Source of the DNA: Miltoncostaea oceani
GTDB lineage: Bacteria > Actinomycetota > Thermoleophilia > Miltoncostaeales > Miltoncostaeaceae
DNA length: 64,000 nt
Direction: 5' to 3'
Assembly: GCF_018141545.1 (NCBI RefSeq)
Contig: NZ_CP064356.1
Location: 2,059,001-2,123,000, forward strand
The notes under the pieces are model-generated. The model was not told the origin of the DNA. It saw only the letters and a list, made by a program, of their open reading frames with translations, and made no database searches. Positions 43,015-51,397 of the stretch are shown here, piece after piece. Made by a program: the position numbers and the translations under genes. How positions within the stretch are numbered: the first letter of the stretch is position 1; the number at the start of each line of letters is the position of its first letter.

Positions 43015-43149
43015 GCGATCCCCTCATCCGTCGTTGGGCCCGGCCGGAAAGTCTATCGGACGGGCCACCGGTCACCCGTCCCCGCCGCCGCGCCGCTTTG
43101 GCCGCGTGGCCGAAGAGGAGCCCCCCGCGTGTCCCTACCGTCCTCATAG

Positions 43150-44901
43150 ATGGCACGTGATCCCGAGATCGCCTTCCTGCAGCGCCTCGCGCTGACGGCG
43201 GCGTCCGCGTCCAGCATGGGCGAGCTCGTGCGGCTCGTCATCTCCGAGACCGCGGAGGCCCTCGAGACGGACGTCTGCTCCGTCTACCTGCTGGACCCCG
43301 ACGACGGCCTGCTGGTGCTGACGGCGACGAACGGCCTGTCGCACGAGGGCGTCGGGCGCGTCCGCCTCGCCCTGGGCGAGGGCGTCACCGGCGCCGCCGC
43401 CGCGGACCGCCGCCCCGTGGTGGTGGCCGACGTCCGGCGCGAGCCGCGCTTCCGCTGGCTCGACGGCGTCGACCAGGCCCGCTTCGTGTCGATGTGCTCC
43501 GTCCCGATCCTCGCCGGCGACCGCCTGGTGGGCGTCCTCAACGTCCAGACGGACCGCACCCGGATCTTCTCCGAGGGCGACGTCGCGTTCCTGACGGCGA
43601 TCGCGGCGCAGGTCGCGGGGGTCCTCGCCCGCGTGGAGCTGCAGGAGCGCCTCGAGCGACGCGTCGCCGACCTCGGGCGGTCGGAGGAGGTCCACCGCCG
43701 CCTCAGCGGCCTCGTCCTCGCGGGCGCCGGCCTGCGGGCCGTCTGCGACGAGATCGCGGGCCTGACGGGCGCCGCGGTCGCCGTCTACGACCTCGACGGC
43801 GTCCCCGTCGCGACGAGCGGCACCGGCCTCCCCGGCCGCCTGCCCGGCGGCGGCGCGGAGGGCGGGCTGGAGGTCGCGACCCTCAGCGCCGGGCGGGAGA
43901 CGCTCGGCTGGCTCGCGGTGGGGCCGTCGCGACGACCCGGGGACATCGGGCGCCGCCAGGCGCTGGAGCACGGGGCGACGGTGCTGGCCCTGGAGCTCGT
44001 GCGGGAGCGGGCGGCGGACGAGGCCCGCCACCGCGCGAGCGGCGATCTGATCGACGAGCTCCTGTCGGCGGGCCTGGCGCCCGACGACGCCGACCGGCTC
44101 GCCGAGCGGGCGGCGCGGCTCGGCCACCGGCTGCAGGGCCCCGCGTGGGTCATCGCCATCGAGGGCGACGACGCCCGCTCCGGCCACGCCCTCACGGCCC
44201 CCGCCGCACGGGTCCGCGCCGCGCGGGAGCTGTCGGGGCTGGCGATGGCGCGCGACGCCGACGCGATCGTGGTGGAGCGGCTCGGCGGGATCGCGCTGAT
44301 CGTCTCCGGCCTCGTCGACGGCGACGCCGCCGAGGTGCTCGCCGGCGGGGCGCGGGCCGTCGCGGCGGCGCTCGCCCCCGGCGGTTCCGTCTCGTGCGGG
44401 CTGAGCGGCGAGGCGGGGGGCCCCGCCGCCCTGCACCGCCTGTCGCTCCAGGCGCGCCAGGCGCTTCGGGTCGCCCGGCGCCTCGGGGAGCGGGGCGTCG
44501 TCGCGTCGTACCGGCGCCTCGGCATCGAGCGGCTGCTCCTCGCGATCGACGACCCCGAGCCGATCGACGGCTTCGTGGAGGACTGGATCGGCCCGCTCGT
44601 GCGGCACGACGAGGCGGGGCGCGGAGGGGCGGCCCCGCTGCTGGAGTCCCTCGACGCCCTCGTCCGCGAGGGCTGGAACATGCGGGCGACCGCGCGGCGG
44701 CTCGGCGTCCACGTCAACACCCTGCTCTACCGGATGCGCCGCATCGAGACGCTCGTCAGGCGCCGCCTGGACGACCCCGACACCCGCCTCGCGCTCGCGC
44801 TGGCGCTGCGCGCCCGGGTCGTGGCGGCGGGCTCGCCCGGCCCGGCCGTCTCGGTGCTGGAGGGCGAGCCGCCCGTCCGGGCGCCCCGCGCGGACCCCTG
44901 A
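43150..44901 (+). CDS. GAF-domain PucR/CdaR-type transcriptional regulator
   Basis: 583 residues from ATG 43150. Residues 20-165 form a GAF sensor (VCSVYLLDPDDGLLVLTATN, VSMCSVPILAGDRLVGVLNV). The middle is a GGDEF-like/CdaR domain without a signature, and residues 505-555 are the PucR-type helix-turn-helix (LVREGWNMRATARRLGVHVN, TLLYRMRRIETLV). This type of regulator senses small molecules and controls purine, sugar-acid or amino-acid catabolism. Its neighbours do not show the target, but divergence from pdxS makes that operon a candidate. Confidence 0.85.
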   Translation: MARDPEIAFLQRLALTAASASSMGELVRLVISETAEALETDVCSVYLLDPDDGLLVLTATNGLSHEGVGRVRLALGEGVTGAAAADRRPVVVADVRREPRFRWLDGVDQARFVSMCSVPILAGDRLVGVLNVQTDRTRIFSEGDVAFLTAIAAQVAGVLARVELQERLERRVADLGRSEEVHRRLSGLVLAGAGLRAVCDEIAGLTGAAVAVYDLDGVPVATSGTGLPGRLPGGGAEGGLEVATLSAGRETLGWLAVGPSRRPGDIGRRQALEHGATVLALELVRERAADEARHRASGDLIDELLSAGLAPDDADRLAERAARLGHRLQGPAWVIAIEGDDARSGHALTAPAARVRAARELSGLAMARDADAIVVERLGGIALIVSGLVDGDAAEVLAGGARAVAAALAPGGSVSCGLSGEAGGPAALHRLSLQARQALRVARRLGERGVVASYRRLGIERLLLAIDDPEPIDGFVEDWIGPLVRHDEAGRGGAAPLLESLDALVREGWNMRATARRLGVHVNTLLYRMRRIETLVRRRLDDPDTRLALALALRARVVAAGSPGPAVSVLEGEPPVRAPRADP

Positions 44902-44923
44902 CGCCCGGGGGGCGCCGCGGGGC

Positions 44924-45739
44924 TCAGGCCCCGACGGCCGCCAGGTCGGCGCGGGCGCGGGAGGGCGCGAGGGCGCCGGCGAGCGCCTGCGCGACGGCGA
45001 CCATCGCCACCAGCGTCGGCGAGCCGTCGCGGGTGTCGGCGGGCACGACCCGCGCGAGGGGCGAGCGGGCGAGGGGGCTGAGGCTCGAGTCGACGAGCGC
45101 GGCGGCCGGGACCCCGGCGGCGCGCGCCGCGGACACGGCGGCCTGCGCGACCCGGCTCTCGCGGCCGATCGCGATGGCGAGGACCGCGCCCTCGGGCCCG
45201 AGGGCGTCGAGCCAGGCGCGGGCGGCGGGGTCGAGCGAGGTGACCGCGGAGACCGGGCGGCCGGCCCGGGCGAGGCGCTCCTCGATGAGCGTGACGATCG
45301 AGCGGGCGTGGCCCTCCCCGGCGATGATCAGCGGGGCGCGCGGGCCGAGTGCCGCGACGATCGAGCCGAGGCCGGAGGAGGTCAGGCGCTCCGCGGCGTC
45401 GTCCAGGGCGAGGCGCTCCGCGGCCATCGCCGCGTCGAGGCCCTCCGCCGAGAACGGCAGGCCGAGCTGGCGGTCGCCCGGGCGGGGCGGCAGGCCGGGG
45501 CGCTGGGCGCGCCGCACGATGCGCTGCATCTCCGGGTAGCCGGCGTACCCGAGGGCCTGGGCGAAGCGCACGACGGTCGCGGGGCTGCAGTGCGACGCGC
45601 GGGCCACCTCGTGGGCCGACAGGAGCGGCACGTCGGCCAGGTGGTCGGCGAGGTACCGGGCGAGGGACTGCTGGGCGGGGCTGAAGCGCTCGTAGTCGCG
45701 CTTGAGGCGCTCGGCGAGGGCGTGGACGTCGGGGGGCAC
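44924..45739 (-). CDS. MurR/RpiR-family transcriptional regulator
   Basis: 271 residues with the start at GTG 45739, with AAAGGA upstream. The RpiR helix-turn-helix is at residues 10-80: FSPAQQSLARYLADHLADVP and ASHCSPATVVRFAQALGYAG. A SIS sugar-phosphate isomerase domain follows (LIIAGEGHARSIVTLIEERL; AIAIGRESRVAQAAVSAARA), which binds sugar phosphates as effector. Its SIS domain lacks no obvious key residue. The lipoprotein and LigD genes lie upstream on the same strand, but a shared function is not evident. Confidence 0.85.
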   Translation of the reverse strand: MPPDVHALAERLKRDYERFSPAQQSLARYLADHLADVPLLSAHEVARASHCSPATVVRFAQALGYAGYPEMQRIVRRAQRPGLPPRPGDRQLGLPFSAEGLDAAMAAERLALDDAAERLTSSGLGSIVAALGPRAPLIIAGEGHARSIVTLIEERLARAGRPVSAVTSLDPAARAWLDALGPEGAVLAIAIGRESRVAQAAVSAARAAGVPAAALVDSSLSPLARSPLARVVPADTRDGSPTLVAMVAVAQALAGALAPSRARADLAAVGA

Positions 45740-45771
45740 GCGGCATCCTTTCGCCGTCGGGCCCCGGTCCC

Positions 45772-46326
45772 CTACCGGGGTCGTGCCTGCAGCATCACGA
45801 TCCGCCCGGGGCCGACCACCATCCGCACCGCGTCGACCTCCCCGGGGGCGGCCCCGCGCAGCACCACGTAGATCGTGTCCGCCCCGCCGGCGGGCACCAG
45901 CACGGACGGGCGGCCGAGCAGGCGGAGGGCCCGCCGCGCCGCCGGGCCGCCGGACTCGGCGACGACGGCGCGGGCGTCCTCGAGGGCGAGGGCGCCGCCG
46001 CCCTCGAACTGGGCGATGAAGGTCGGCGCCGGGACGACGCCCGGGCCCTCGTTGACGACGGAGGCGACGCCGACGACCGGTCCCTCGCCCACCGCGCCGT
46101 CGCGGGCGCGCAGGGCCGCGTCGACCGCCTCGGTCACAGGGTCCTGTCCCTCCAGGTCGAGGGTCGCCCCCACCCCGTCCTCGCCCGTCCCGACGAAGTA
46201 GGCCGAGCCCGGCCGGGCCGGCGGGGGGTGCTCCGGCGGGGGCGGCGGCCCGTCGTCGCCGCACCCGTGGAGGGCGAGCAGGGCCGCGCAGCACGCGAGG
46301 ACCGCCCGGCGGCGGACCCCCGTCAC
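45772..46326 (-). CDS. putative lipoprotein
   Basis: 184 residues from GTG 46326, overlapping the ligD stop by 4 bp (GTGA). The N-terminus has a lipobox (ACCAALLALHGCGDD), so the mature form starts at that Cys and is lipid-anchored outside the membrane. The rest (GVGATLDLEGQDPVTEAVDA, FIAQFEGGGALALEDARAVV, ADTIYVVLRGAAPGEVDAV) is beta-rich with no recognised family. Translational coupling to ligD is probably accidental. Confidence 0.7.
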   Translation of the reverse strand: MTGVRRRAVLACCAALLALHGCGDDGPPPPPEHPPPARPGSAYFVGTGEDGVGATLDLEGQDPVTEAVDAALRARDGAVGEGPVVGVASVVNEGPGVVPAPTFIAQFEGGGALALEDARAVVAESGGPAARRALRLLGRPSVLVPAGGADTIYVVLRGAAPGEVDAVRMVVGPGRIVMLQARPR

Positions 46327-48662
46327 GCGTCCCCCGCCAGCGCCGCCACGGCCGCGTCGAGCGACTGGCGGTCGTCGCGCAGGCCCGCCGCGAGGTCGCC
46401 CTCCCGCTCGATCCGCCGGGCGACCACGCCCATCGTGAAGTCGCGCGGGCTGAGGCCGGGCAGCACCTCGTCCCACCGCAGGGGGGTCGCGACGGGGGCG
46501 CCCGGCCGCGGGCGCACCGAGTAGACGCTGCTGATGCTGCGGCCCCGGCCGTTCTGGTTGTGGTCGAGGTACACCCGCGGGCCGCGGTCGCGGACCGACG
46601 TGACCGTCGTGGCCAGGTCGGGGCGGGCGCGGACGATGCCCTCGCAGACGACGCGGGCGAACAGCCTCACCGTGTCGAACGTGTGGCCGGGCTCGACCGG
46701 GACGAGGATGTGCATCCCCGTCGCGCCGGAGGTGCGCGGGTAGCCGCGCAGGCCGAGGCCCTCCAGCGCGTCGCGCACCAGCAGCGCCGCCTCGACGACG
46801 CGGTCGAACGACAGGCCGTCGGCGGGGTCGAGATCGAACAGCACGTGGGTCGGCTCGTCGGGGGCCGCCGCGAGGCTCTGCCACGGGTTGAGGTCGATGC
46901 AGCCGAGGTTCACGAGCCACAGCAGGGCCATGGCGTCGTCCACGATCACGTACCGGCTCGTCTTCTCGTCGGGGCGCCCGCTGCGCGAGAGGTCGGCCCG
47001 CGTCAGCCAGTCGGGCCCGTCGTTGACGGTGTGCTGGAAGAAGAAGTCCCCGTCGATCCCGTCGGGGTAGCGCTTCAGGATCATCGGGCGGCCGGCGAGG
47101 TGCGGCACGAGCACCGGGGCGGTCCGCAGGTAGTGGTCGATCAGGTGGCCCTTCGTGATCCCCTCGCGCGGCCAGAAGACCTTGTCGAGGTTGGTGAGCA
47201 GCACGCGGCGGTCGCCCTCCTGGACCGCGTGGTCGCCGCGGGCGCCGCCGAAGGGGCCGTCGGGGACGTCGGGCACGGGGTCCTCCTCGGGATCGGCGAG
47301 GCCGTGGAAGACCGGTGCGCGGAGGCGGTTGTCGGGGGTCCGCTCGCTGAAGACGACCTCGCAGCGCAGCTCGGGCCGCACCCACCGGGGGCGCGCCGGG
47401 GCCGCCGGGACCGCGTTCGCGAACGGCGACGCGTCGACCTCGATCGCGCGGAGGCGGTCCCAGAGGGAGCGCGCGAGGGCGTCGGAGAACCCCGACCCGA
47501 CGTGGGACAGGTACGTCAGTCCGCCGTCGGCGTCCCGCTCGCCGACGAGCAGCGCCCCGACGCGCCCGCGGCGCGACCCGCCGCCCTCCGTGAAGCCGCC
47601 GATGACCGCGGTCATCTCCCGGCGCGCCTTCACCTTCAGCCACTCGGGGACGCGGCGGCCGGGCCGGTAGGGCGCGTCCATGCGCTTGGCGATCACGCCC
47701 TCCAGCCCCTGCTCGGCCGCGAGGGCGAAGAGGCCGGTGCCCTGCCCCTCGACGTGGTCGCTCACCACCAGCACCGGCGGCGCCTCGGGGGCGACGACCC
47801 CCGCCAGGAGCTCCCGCCGCGCGGTCCACGGCAGGTCCTCGATCCAGCGGCCCTCCAGGTGCAGGAGGTCGAACGCGACGAACGTGAACGGGCCCCGGCC
47901 GTTCTGCAGGGCGTTGAAGTCGGGCGCGCCGCCCGGGCCGAGCACCACGATCTCGCCGTCGAGCACGGCCTCCTGGCACAGGAGGCGCCGCCGCAGGTCG
48001 GTGAGCCCGGGGTAGGAGGCGCTCAGGTCGCGGCCGGTGCGGCTGCGCAGCTCGGTGCCGTCGGACGTGACGAGCGCGAGCGCGCGGTAGCCGTCCCACT
48101 TCAGCTCGAACGCCCACGCCGGGTCGTCGAACGGCTCGTCCCGGATCCCGGCGAGCATGGGGCGCATCGCGCGGAACCGCGGAACCGGGTCGTACGGCCC
48201 CGGCGGCCCCTTCGCCGAGCGGAAGACCAGCCACTCGTCCTTGCCGCCGCGCCGGCCGGTGCGCACCAGGTGGTAGTGGCCGCGCAGGATGCCGCCGTCG
48301 AGCACGACCTTCCACTCGTCGTCGGTCCGCAGCTCCTCCGTCCAGGTGCCGTGGTCCCACACCGTCATGCGCCCCGCGCCGTACTGGCCCTCGGGGATGA
48401 CGGCGGCGAAGTCGAGGTACTCGAGCGGGTGGTCCTCGGTGCGCACGGCGAGGCGCTTCACGCCCTCGCGCAGCGGCGGCCCCTTCGGCACGGCCCACGA
48501 CGCGAGGACGCCGTCGACCTCGAGGCGCAGGTCGAAGTGGAGGGCGCGGGCGTCGTGACGCTGCACGACGAACCGGGGGGCGTCGCCCGGGGCGTCGCCG
48601 CGCGCCGCGGGCGCCGGCTCGGGGGTCGCGCCGAAGTCGCGGCGGTCCCGGTACTCGCGCAG
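46323..48662 (-). CDS. ligD: ATP-dependent DNA ligase LigD (PE-LIG-POL), apparent CTG start
   Basis: About 779 residues. Domain order is 3'-phosphoesterase first (DLRLEVDGVLASWAVPKGPP, RMTVWDHGTW), then the ligase with nucleotidyl lysine in FELKWDGYRALAL, then the AEP polymerase (VFWPREGITKGHLIDHYLRT, HVLFDLDPADGLSFD). The first standard start in frame, GTG 48566, drops the conserved opening LREYRDRRDFGATPEPAP and RFVV; a CTG at 48662, one base past the stop of the gene upstream, restores exactly the family N-terminus. The enzyme repairs double-strand breaks by non-homologous end joining with Ku; no ku gene is in the window. Confidence 0.85.
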   Translation of the reverse strand: MREYRDRRDFGATPEPAPAARGDAPGDAPRFVVQRHDARALHFDLRLEVDGVLASWAVPKGPPLREGVKRLAVRTEDHPLEYLDFAAVIPEGQYGAGRMTVWDHGTWTEELRTDDEWKVVLDGGILRGHYHLVRTGRRGGKDEWLVFRSAKGPPGPYDPVPRFRAMRPMLAGIRDEPFDDPAWAFELKWDGYRALALVTSDGTELRSRTGRDLSASYPGLTDLRRRLLCQEAVLDGEIVVLGPGGAPDFNALQNGRGPFTFVAFDLLHLEGRWIEDLPWTARRELLAGVVAPEAPPVLVVSDHVEGQGTGLFALAAEQGLEGVIAKRMDAPYRPGRRVPEWLKVKARREMTAVIGGFTEGGGSRRGRVGALLVGERDADGGLTYLSHVGSGFSDALARSLWDRLRAIEVDASPFANAVPAAPARPRWVRPELRCEVVFSERTPDNRLRAPVFHGLADPEEDPVPDVPDGPFGGARGDHAVQEGDRRVLLTNLDKVFWPREGITKGHLIDHYLRTAPVLVPHLAGRPMILKRYPDGIDGDFFFQHTVNDGPDWLTRADLSRSGRPDEKTSRYVIVDDAMALLWLVNLGCIDLNPWQSLAAAPDEPTHVLFDLDPADGLSFDRVVEAALLVRDALEGLGLRGYPRTSGATGMHILVPVEPGHTFDTVRLFARVVCEGIVRARPDLATTVTSVRDRGPRVYLDHNQNGRGRSISSVYSVRPRPGAPVATPLRWDEVLPGLSPRDFTMGVVARRIEREGDLAAGLRDDRQSLDAAVAALAGDA

Positions 48663-48663
48663 G

Positions 48664-49692
48664 TCAGGGGGCGCCGAAGGCCCCCAGTATCCCGTCCTGC
48701 CAGTGGCGCACGGCGTCGGCGTCCTGCAGGTGGTGCGGCGGCGTCACCCACAGGCGGTCGCAGAGCCCCTCGTGCTCACGCGCCCGCGCCACCACGTCGG
48801 CCCGCGTCCCGGCCGCGGCGAAGGCCGCCGTCATGTCGGGCCCGACGGCGTCGGCCATCCGCGCGCCGTCGCCGGCGAGGAACGCCTCCCGGATCGCGGG
48901 GAGCCGGTCCGCGAAGCCGTGCTCGGAGAACATGCCGGCGTAGGTCCGCACCGTCGCGTAGAAGCCCACCGTCGCGGCGGCCGCCCGGACCGCCCGGCCC
49001 GGGTCGGCGTCGTCGACCGCGCAGATCAGCGCCCCCGCCACCTCGGGCACGGGCCGCCCCGCCCGCGCGGCCCCCGCGCGCAGCGGCGGCAGCAGCCGGT
49101 CGCGCAGCCAGGCGGGGCTCGTGACCGGGTGGTCGAGGAAGCCGTCGGCGACGCGGCCCGCGAGGCGGGTCATGCCGGGGAGCACCGCCGCCAGCCACAC
49201 GGGGATCCGCGTCCGCGGCGCGGCGTGCCCGCGGCGCAGGCCCCGCACGTCGACGGCGACCAGCTCGCCGGGCGACCGGGCGTCGCGGCCCTCGGCGAGG
49301 GCCGAGGTGATCTCCCGGAACGCGGCGACGGTCTCCCGCATGCGCGCCACCGGCGGGTCGTAGGGGGCGGCGTGCCAGTCGGCGTTCAGGCGCCGCACGC
49401 CGGCGCCGAGCCCCACCACCATCCGCCCGCCCGAGAGCTCGTCGAGGTCGAGGGCCTCGAGCGCCAGCGTCATCGGGCTCCGGGTGAACGCGAGGGCGAT
49501 CCCGGTGGCGACGCCGATGCGCTCCGTCGCCGCCGCGGCCACGGCGAGAGCGATCGTCGACGAGCGGTGCAGCTCGGGCGCCCACAGGCGGGAGAACCCG
49601 GCCCGCTCGGCGGCGCGGGCGAACGCCGCCAGGTCGGCGGGGCCGGCCCCCGTGAGCTGCGCGTCGACCGGGATGGCGAGCGGGGGTGTCAC
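48664..49692 (-). CDS. LLM-class (luciferase-like) flavin/F420-dependent oxidoreductase
   Basis: 342 residues with the start at GTG 49692. The TIM barrel begins PLAIPVDAQLTGAGPADLAA and has family blocks RLWAPELHRSSTIALAVAAA, TERIGVATGIALAFTRSPMT and LDELSGGRMVVGLGAGVRRL. Actinobacterial members mostly use coenzyme F420; the sequence alone does not decide between FMN and F420. A GATACT box ends 8 bases before the GTG, so translation may be leaderless. Substrate unknown. It is divergent from the small membrane protein at 49713. Confidence 0.8.
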   Translation of the reverse strand: MTPPLAIPVDAQLTGAGPADLAAFARAAERAGFSRLWAPELHRSSTIALAVAAAATERIGVATGIALAFTRSPMTLALEALDLDELSGGRMVVGLGAGVRRLNADWHAAPYDPPVARMRETVAAFREITSALAEGRDARSPGELVAVDVRGLRRGHAAPRTRIPVWLAAVLPGMTRLAGRVADGFLDHPVTSPAWLRDRLLPPLRAGAARAGRPVPEVAGALICAVDDADPGRAVRAAAATVGFYATVRTYAGMFSEHGFADRLPAIREAFLAGDGARMADAVGPDMTAAFAAAGTRADVVARAREHEGLCDRLWVTPPHHLQDADAVRHWQDGILGAFGAP

Positions 49693-49712
49693 GTCTGTCA
49701 GTATCCCAGCCC

Positions 49713-50240
49713 GTGCCGCCGATCCCGACCGCACGGCCCGTCGCGAGGCTGGCCACCGAGCTCCGCCTGTCGGGCAGCGGGCAGGCGGCCATCGGCTTCG
49801 CCGGTCTGCTCGTCGCGGTGTTCGCGGGGGACGTCAGCCCCGCCCGGGCGTTCGTGCCCTTCGCGGTCGTGATGCTCCTCATCGGCGGGCTGAGCTGGTG
49901 GAGCACCCGGTGGATGCGCGACGGGCGCCCCGTCCCGGCGAAGGACCCCGCGGCCCGCATCGAGGGCCCGCGCGACACGTTGCGCCGGTGCCTCGTCGGC
50001 CTGGTGCTCGCCGTCGTCGCGGTCGGCCTGGTCGGCGCCGCCGGCGCCGGGCTGGCCGCCGTCCTCGGGGGGGTGGTCGCCGCCGTCGGGGCCGTCGACC
50101 TCATCAACCACCGCCACGTGCGCGCCCGCGAGGAGGCCACGGGCGAGGCGATCTACCGCGAGCTCGGGAGCTCCCCGTTCGCGGCGGGCCGCCGGCCGCT
50201 CTACACGCTGCCCCTGAACGAGAGCACGCTGGCGATGTAG
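49713..50240 (+). CDS. small integral membrane protein
   Basis: 175 residues from GTG 49713; an in-frame GTG at 49686 would overlap the divergent promoter. Four hydrophobic segments are seen (AAIGFAGLLVAVFAGDVS, FVPFAVVMLLIGGLSWW, CLVGLVLAVVAVGLVGAAGA, GLAAVLGGVVAAVGAVDLI), followed by a charged C-terminus (NHRHVRAREEATGEAIYREL). No family is recognised. The gene's end overlaps the convergent lytic transglycosylase by 40 bp. Confidence 0.7.
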   Translation: MPPIPTARPVARLATELRLSGSGQAAIGFAGLLVAVFAGDVSPARAFVPFAVVMLLIGGLSWWSTRWMRDGRPVPAKDPAARIEGPRDTLRRCLVGLVLAVVAVGLVGAAGAGLAAVLGGVVAAVGAVDLINHRHVRAREEATGEAIYRELGSSPFAAGRRPLYTLPLNESTLAM

Positions 50241-51232
50241 TCGCGGGTGTCGTCGTACGGGCCGCGGGCCCGCATGGCGGCGAGGCCCTGGTAGTAGGCG
50301 CCGATCGTGACGCGGGTGTCCCCGGACTGGCGCTGCAGCCACGCGAGGTAGGCGACGCCGCCCTCGATGTTGTCCTCCAGGCGCGTCGGGTCGAGCCGGC
50401 GCCCGAGCACCGCGGGGCCGAACCAGCGCGCCGTCGCCGGCATGAGCTGCATGACGCCGATGGCGCCGGCGTGGGACCGGGCGCTCTGGATCCAGCGGCT
50501 CTCCTGCCACGCGATGGCGCGGGCGAGCGACGGGTCGACGCCGTGGCGACCCGAGTAGAGGTCGAGCAGCGCCCGCACCTGCGTCGGTGACGTCGACGAC
50601 GCGCCGGAGGCGGGGGCCCCGCCCGGCACGCTGAGGCGGCGGCCGACGGCGAGCACGTTCGGGTCGGAGATGCCGTTGAGCGCCGCCAGTGCCGCGACCG
50701 TGGTGCCGTGGCGCGCCGCGATGCCGGCGAGGGTGTCGCCGGACCGCACCGTGTAGCCGCCGGCGCTCCCACCGGATCCGACGGGGACCATGCCCGCGGG
50801 GACGCCGCCGCCACCGGGGACGGTGAGGCGGCGGCCGACGGCCAGGACGTTCGGGTCCGAGATGCCGTTCGCGCGGGCGAGCGCCCCGACGGAGGTGCCG
50901 TGCCGTGCCGCGATCGCGCCGAGGGTGTCGCCGGACCGGACGGTGTAGGAGCCCCCGCCGGACGACGTGCCGGTGACCGCGACCGACGTGCCGGAGCCCG
51001 GCAGGCGCAGGCGGGTGCCGGCGCGGACGACGTCGGGGTCGGCGATGCCGTTCGCCGCCGCGAGGGCGGTGGCCGTGGTCCCGTTGCGGGCCGCGATGGC
51101 GCCGAGGGTGTCGCCGGACCGGACGGTGACGGTGGCCGCGGAGGCGGTCCCGAGGCCGACGATCAGCAGCAGCACGATGCCCGCGGCGAGGAGCAGCAGG
51201 CCCTGGAGGGGGGTGGGTCGGAGAGCGCTCAT
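50201..51232 (-). CDS. LysM-repeat lytic transglycosylase
   Basis: 343 residues from ATG 51232. An N-terminal membrane/signal helix (GLLLLAAGIVLLLIVGLGTA) is followed by three LysM motifs (VTVRSGDTLGAIAARNG, SYTVRSGDTLGAIAARHGTS, GYTVRSGDTLAGIAARHGTT), each about 44 residues with G/S-rich linkers. The C-terminal 120 residues are a lysozyme-like SLT domain: ARAIAWQESRWIQSARSHAG with the catalytic glutamate, and IGVMQLMPATARWF. It cleaves peptidoglycan glycan strands at the cell surface, held there by the LysM motifs. Confidence 0.9.
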   Translation of the reverse strand: MSALRPTPLQGLLLLAAGIVLLLIVGLGTASAATVTVRSGDTLGAIAARNGTTATALAAANGIADPDVVRAGTRLRLPGSGTSVAVTGTSSGGGSYTVRSGDTLGAIAARHGTSVGALARANGISDPNVLAVGRRLTVPGGGGVPAGMVPVGSGGSAGGYTVRSGDTLAGIAARHGTTVAALAALNGISDPNVLAVGRRLSVPGGAPASGASSTSPTQVRALLDLYSGRHGVDPSLARAIAWQESRWIQSARSHAGAIGVMQLMPATARWFGPAVLGRRLDPTRLEDNIEGGVAYLAWLQRQSGDTRVTIGAYYQGLAAMRARGPYDDTRDYIASVLSFRGSV

Positions 51233-51269
51233 GCGCGGACTATCGGGCTTCGCGCGCAGGTTTCCAGTC

Positions 51270-51358
51270 CTCCCACCCCCTCCCCGCCTCCCTCTTTTTC
51301 CGGGGCCCCCCTCCCCCGGGGCGCCCCCGCCCCTCCCCCGCCCCCCCGCGCCGCCCTT
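51270..51358 (-). other. G-rich tract upstream of the lytic transglycosylase gene (G-quadruplex potential)
   Basis: On the minus strand this stretch has more than eight runs of three or more G separated by short loops (for example GGGGGCGCCCCGGGGGAGGG), on the non-template strand upstream of the transglycosylase gene. The plus strand is a corresponding pyrimidine tract. It contains no gene and could fold as a G-quadruplex or i-motif, or simply be an unstable spacer. Confidence 0.5.
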
Positions 51359-51397
51359 TTCGGCTAAGGATGGCCGGGACAGCGGGAAGGAGGCCGG

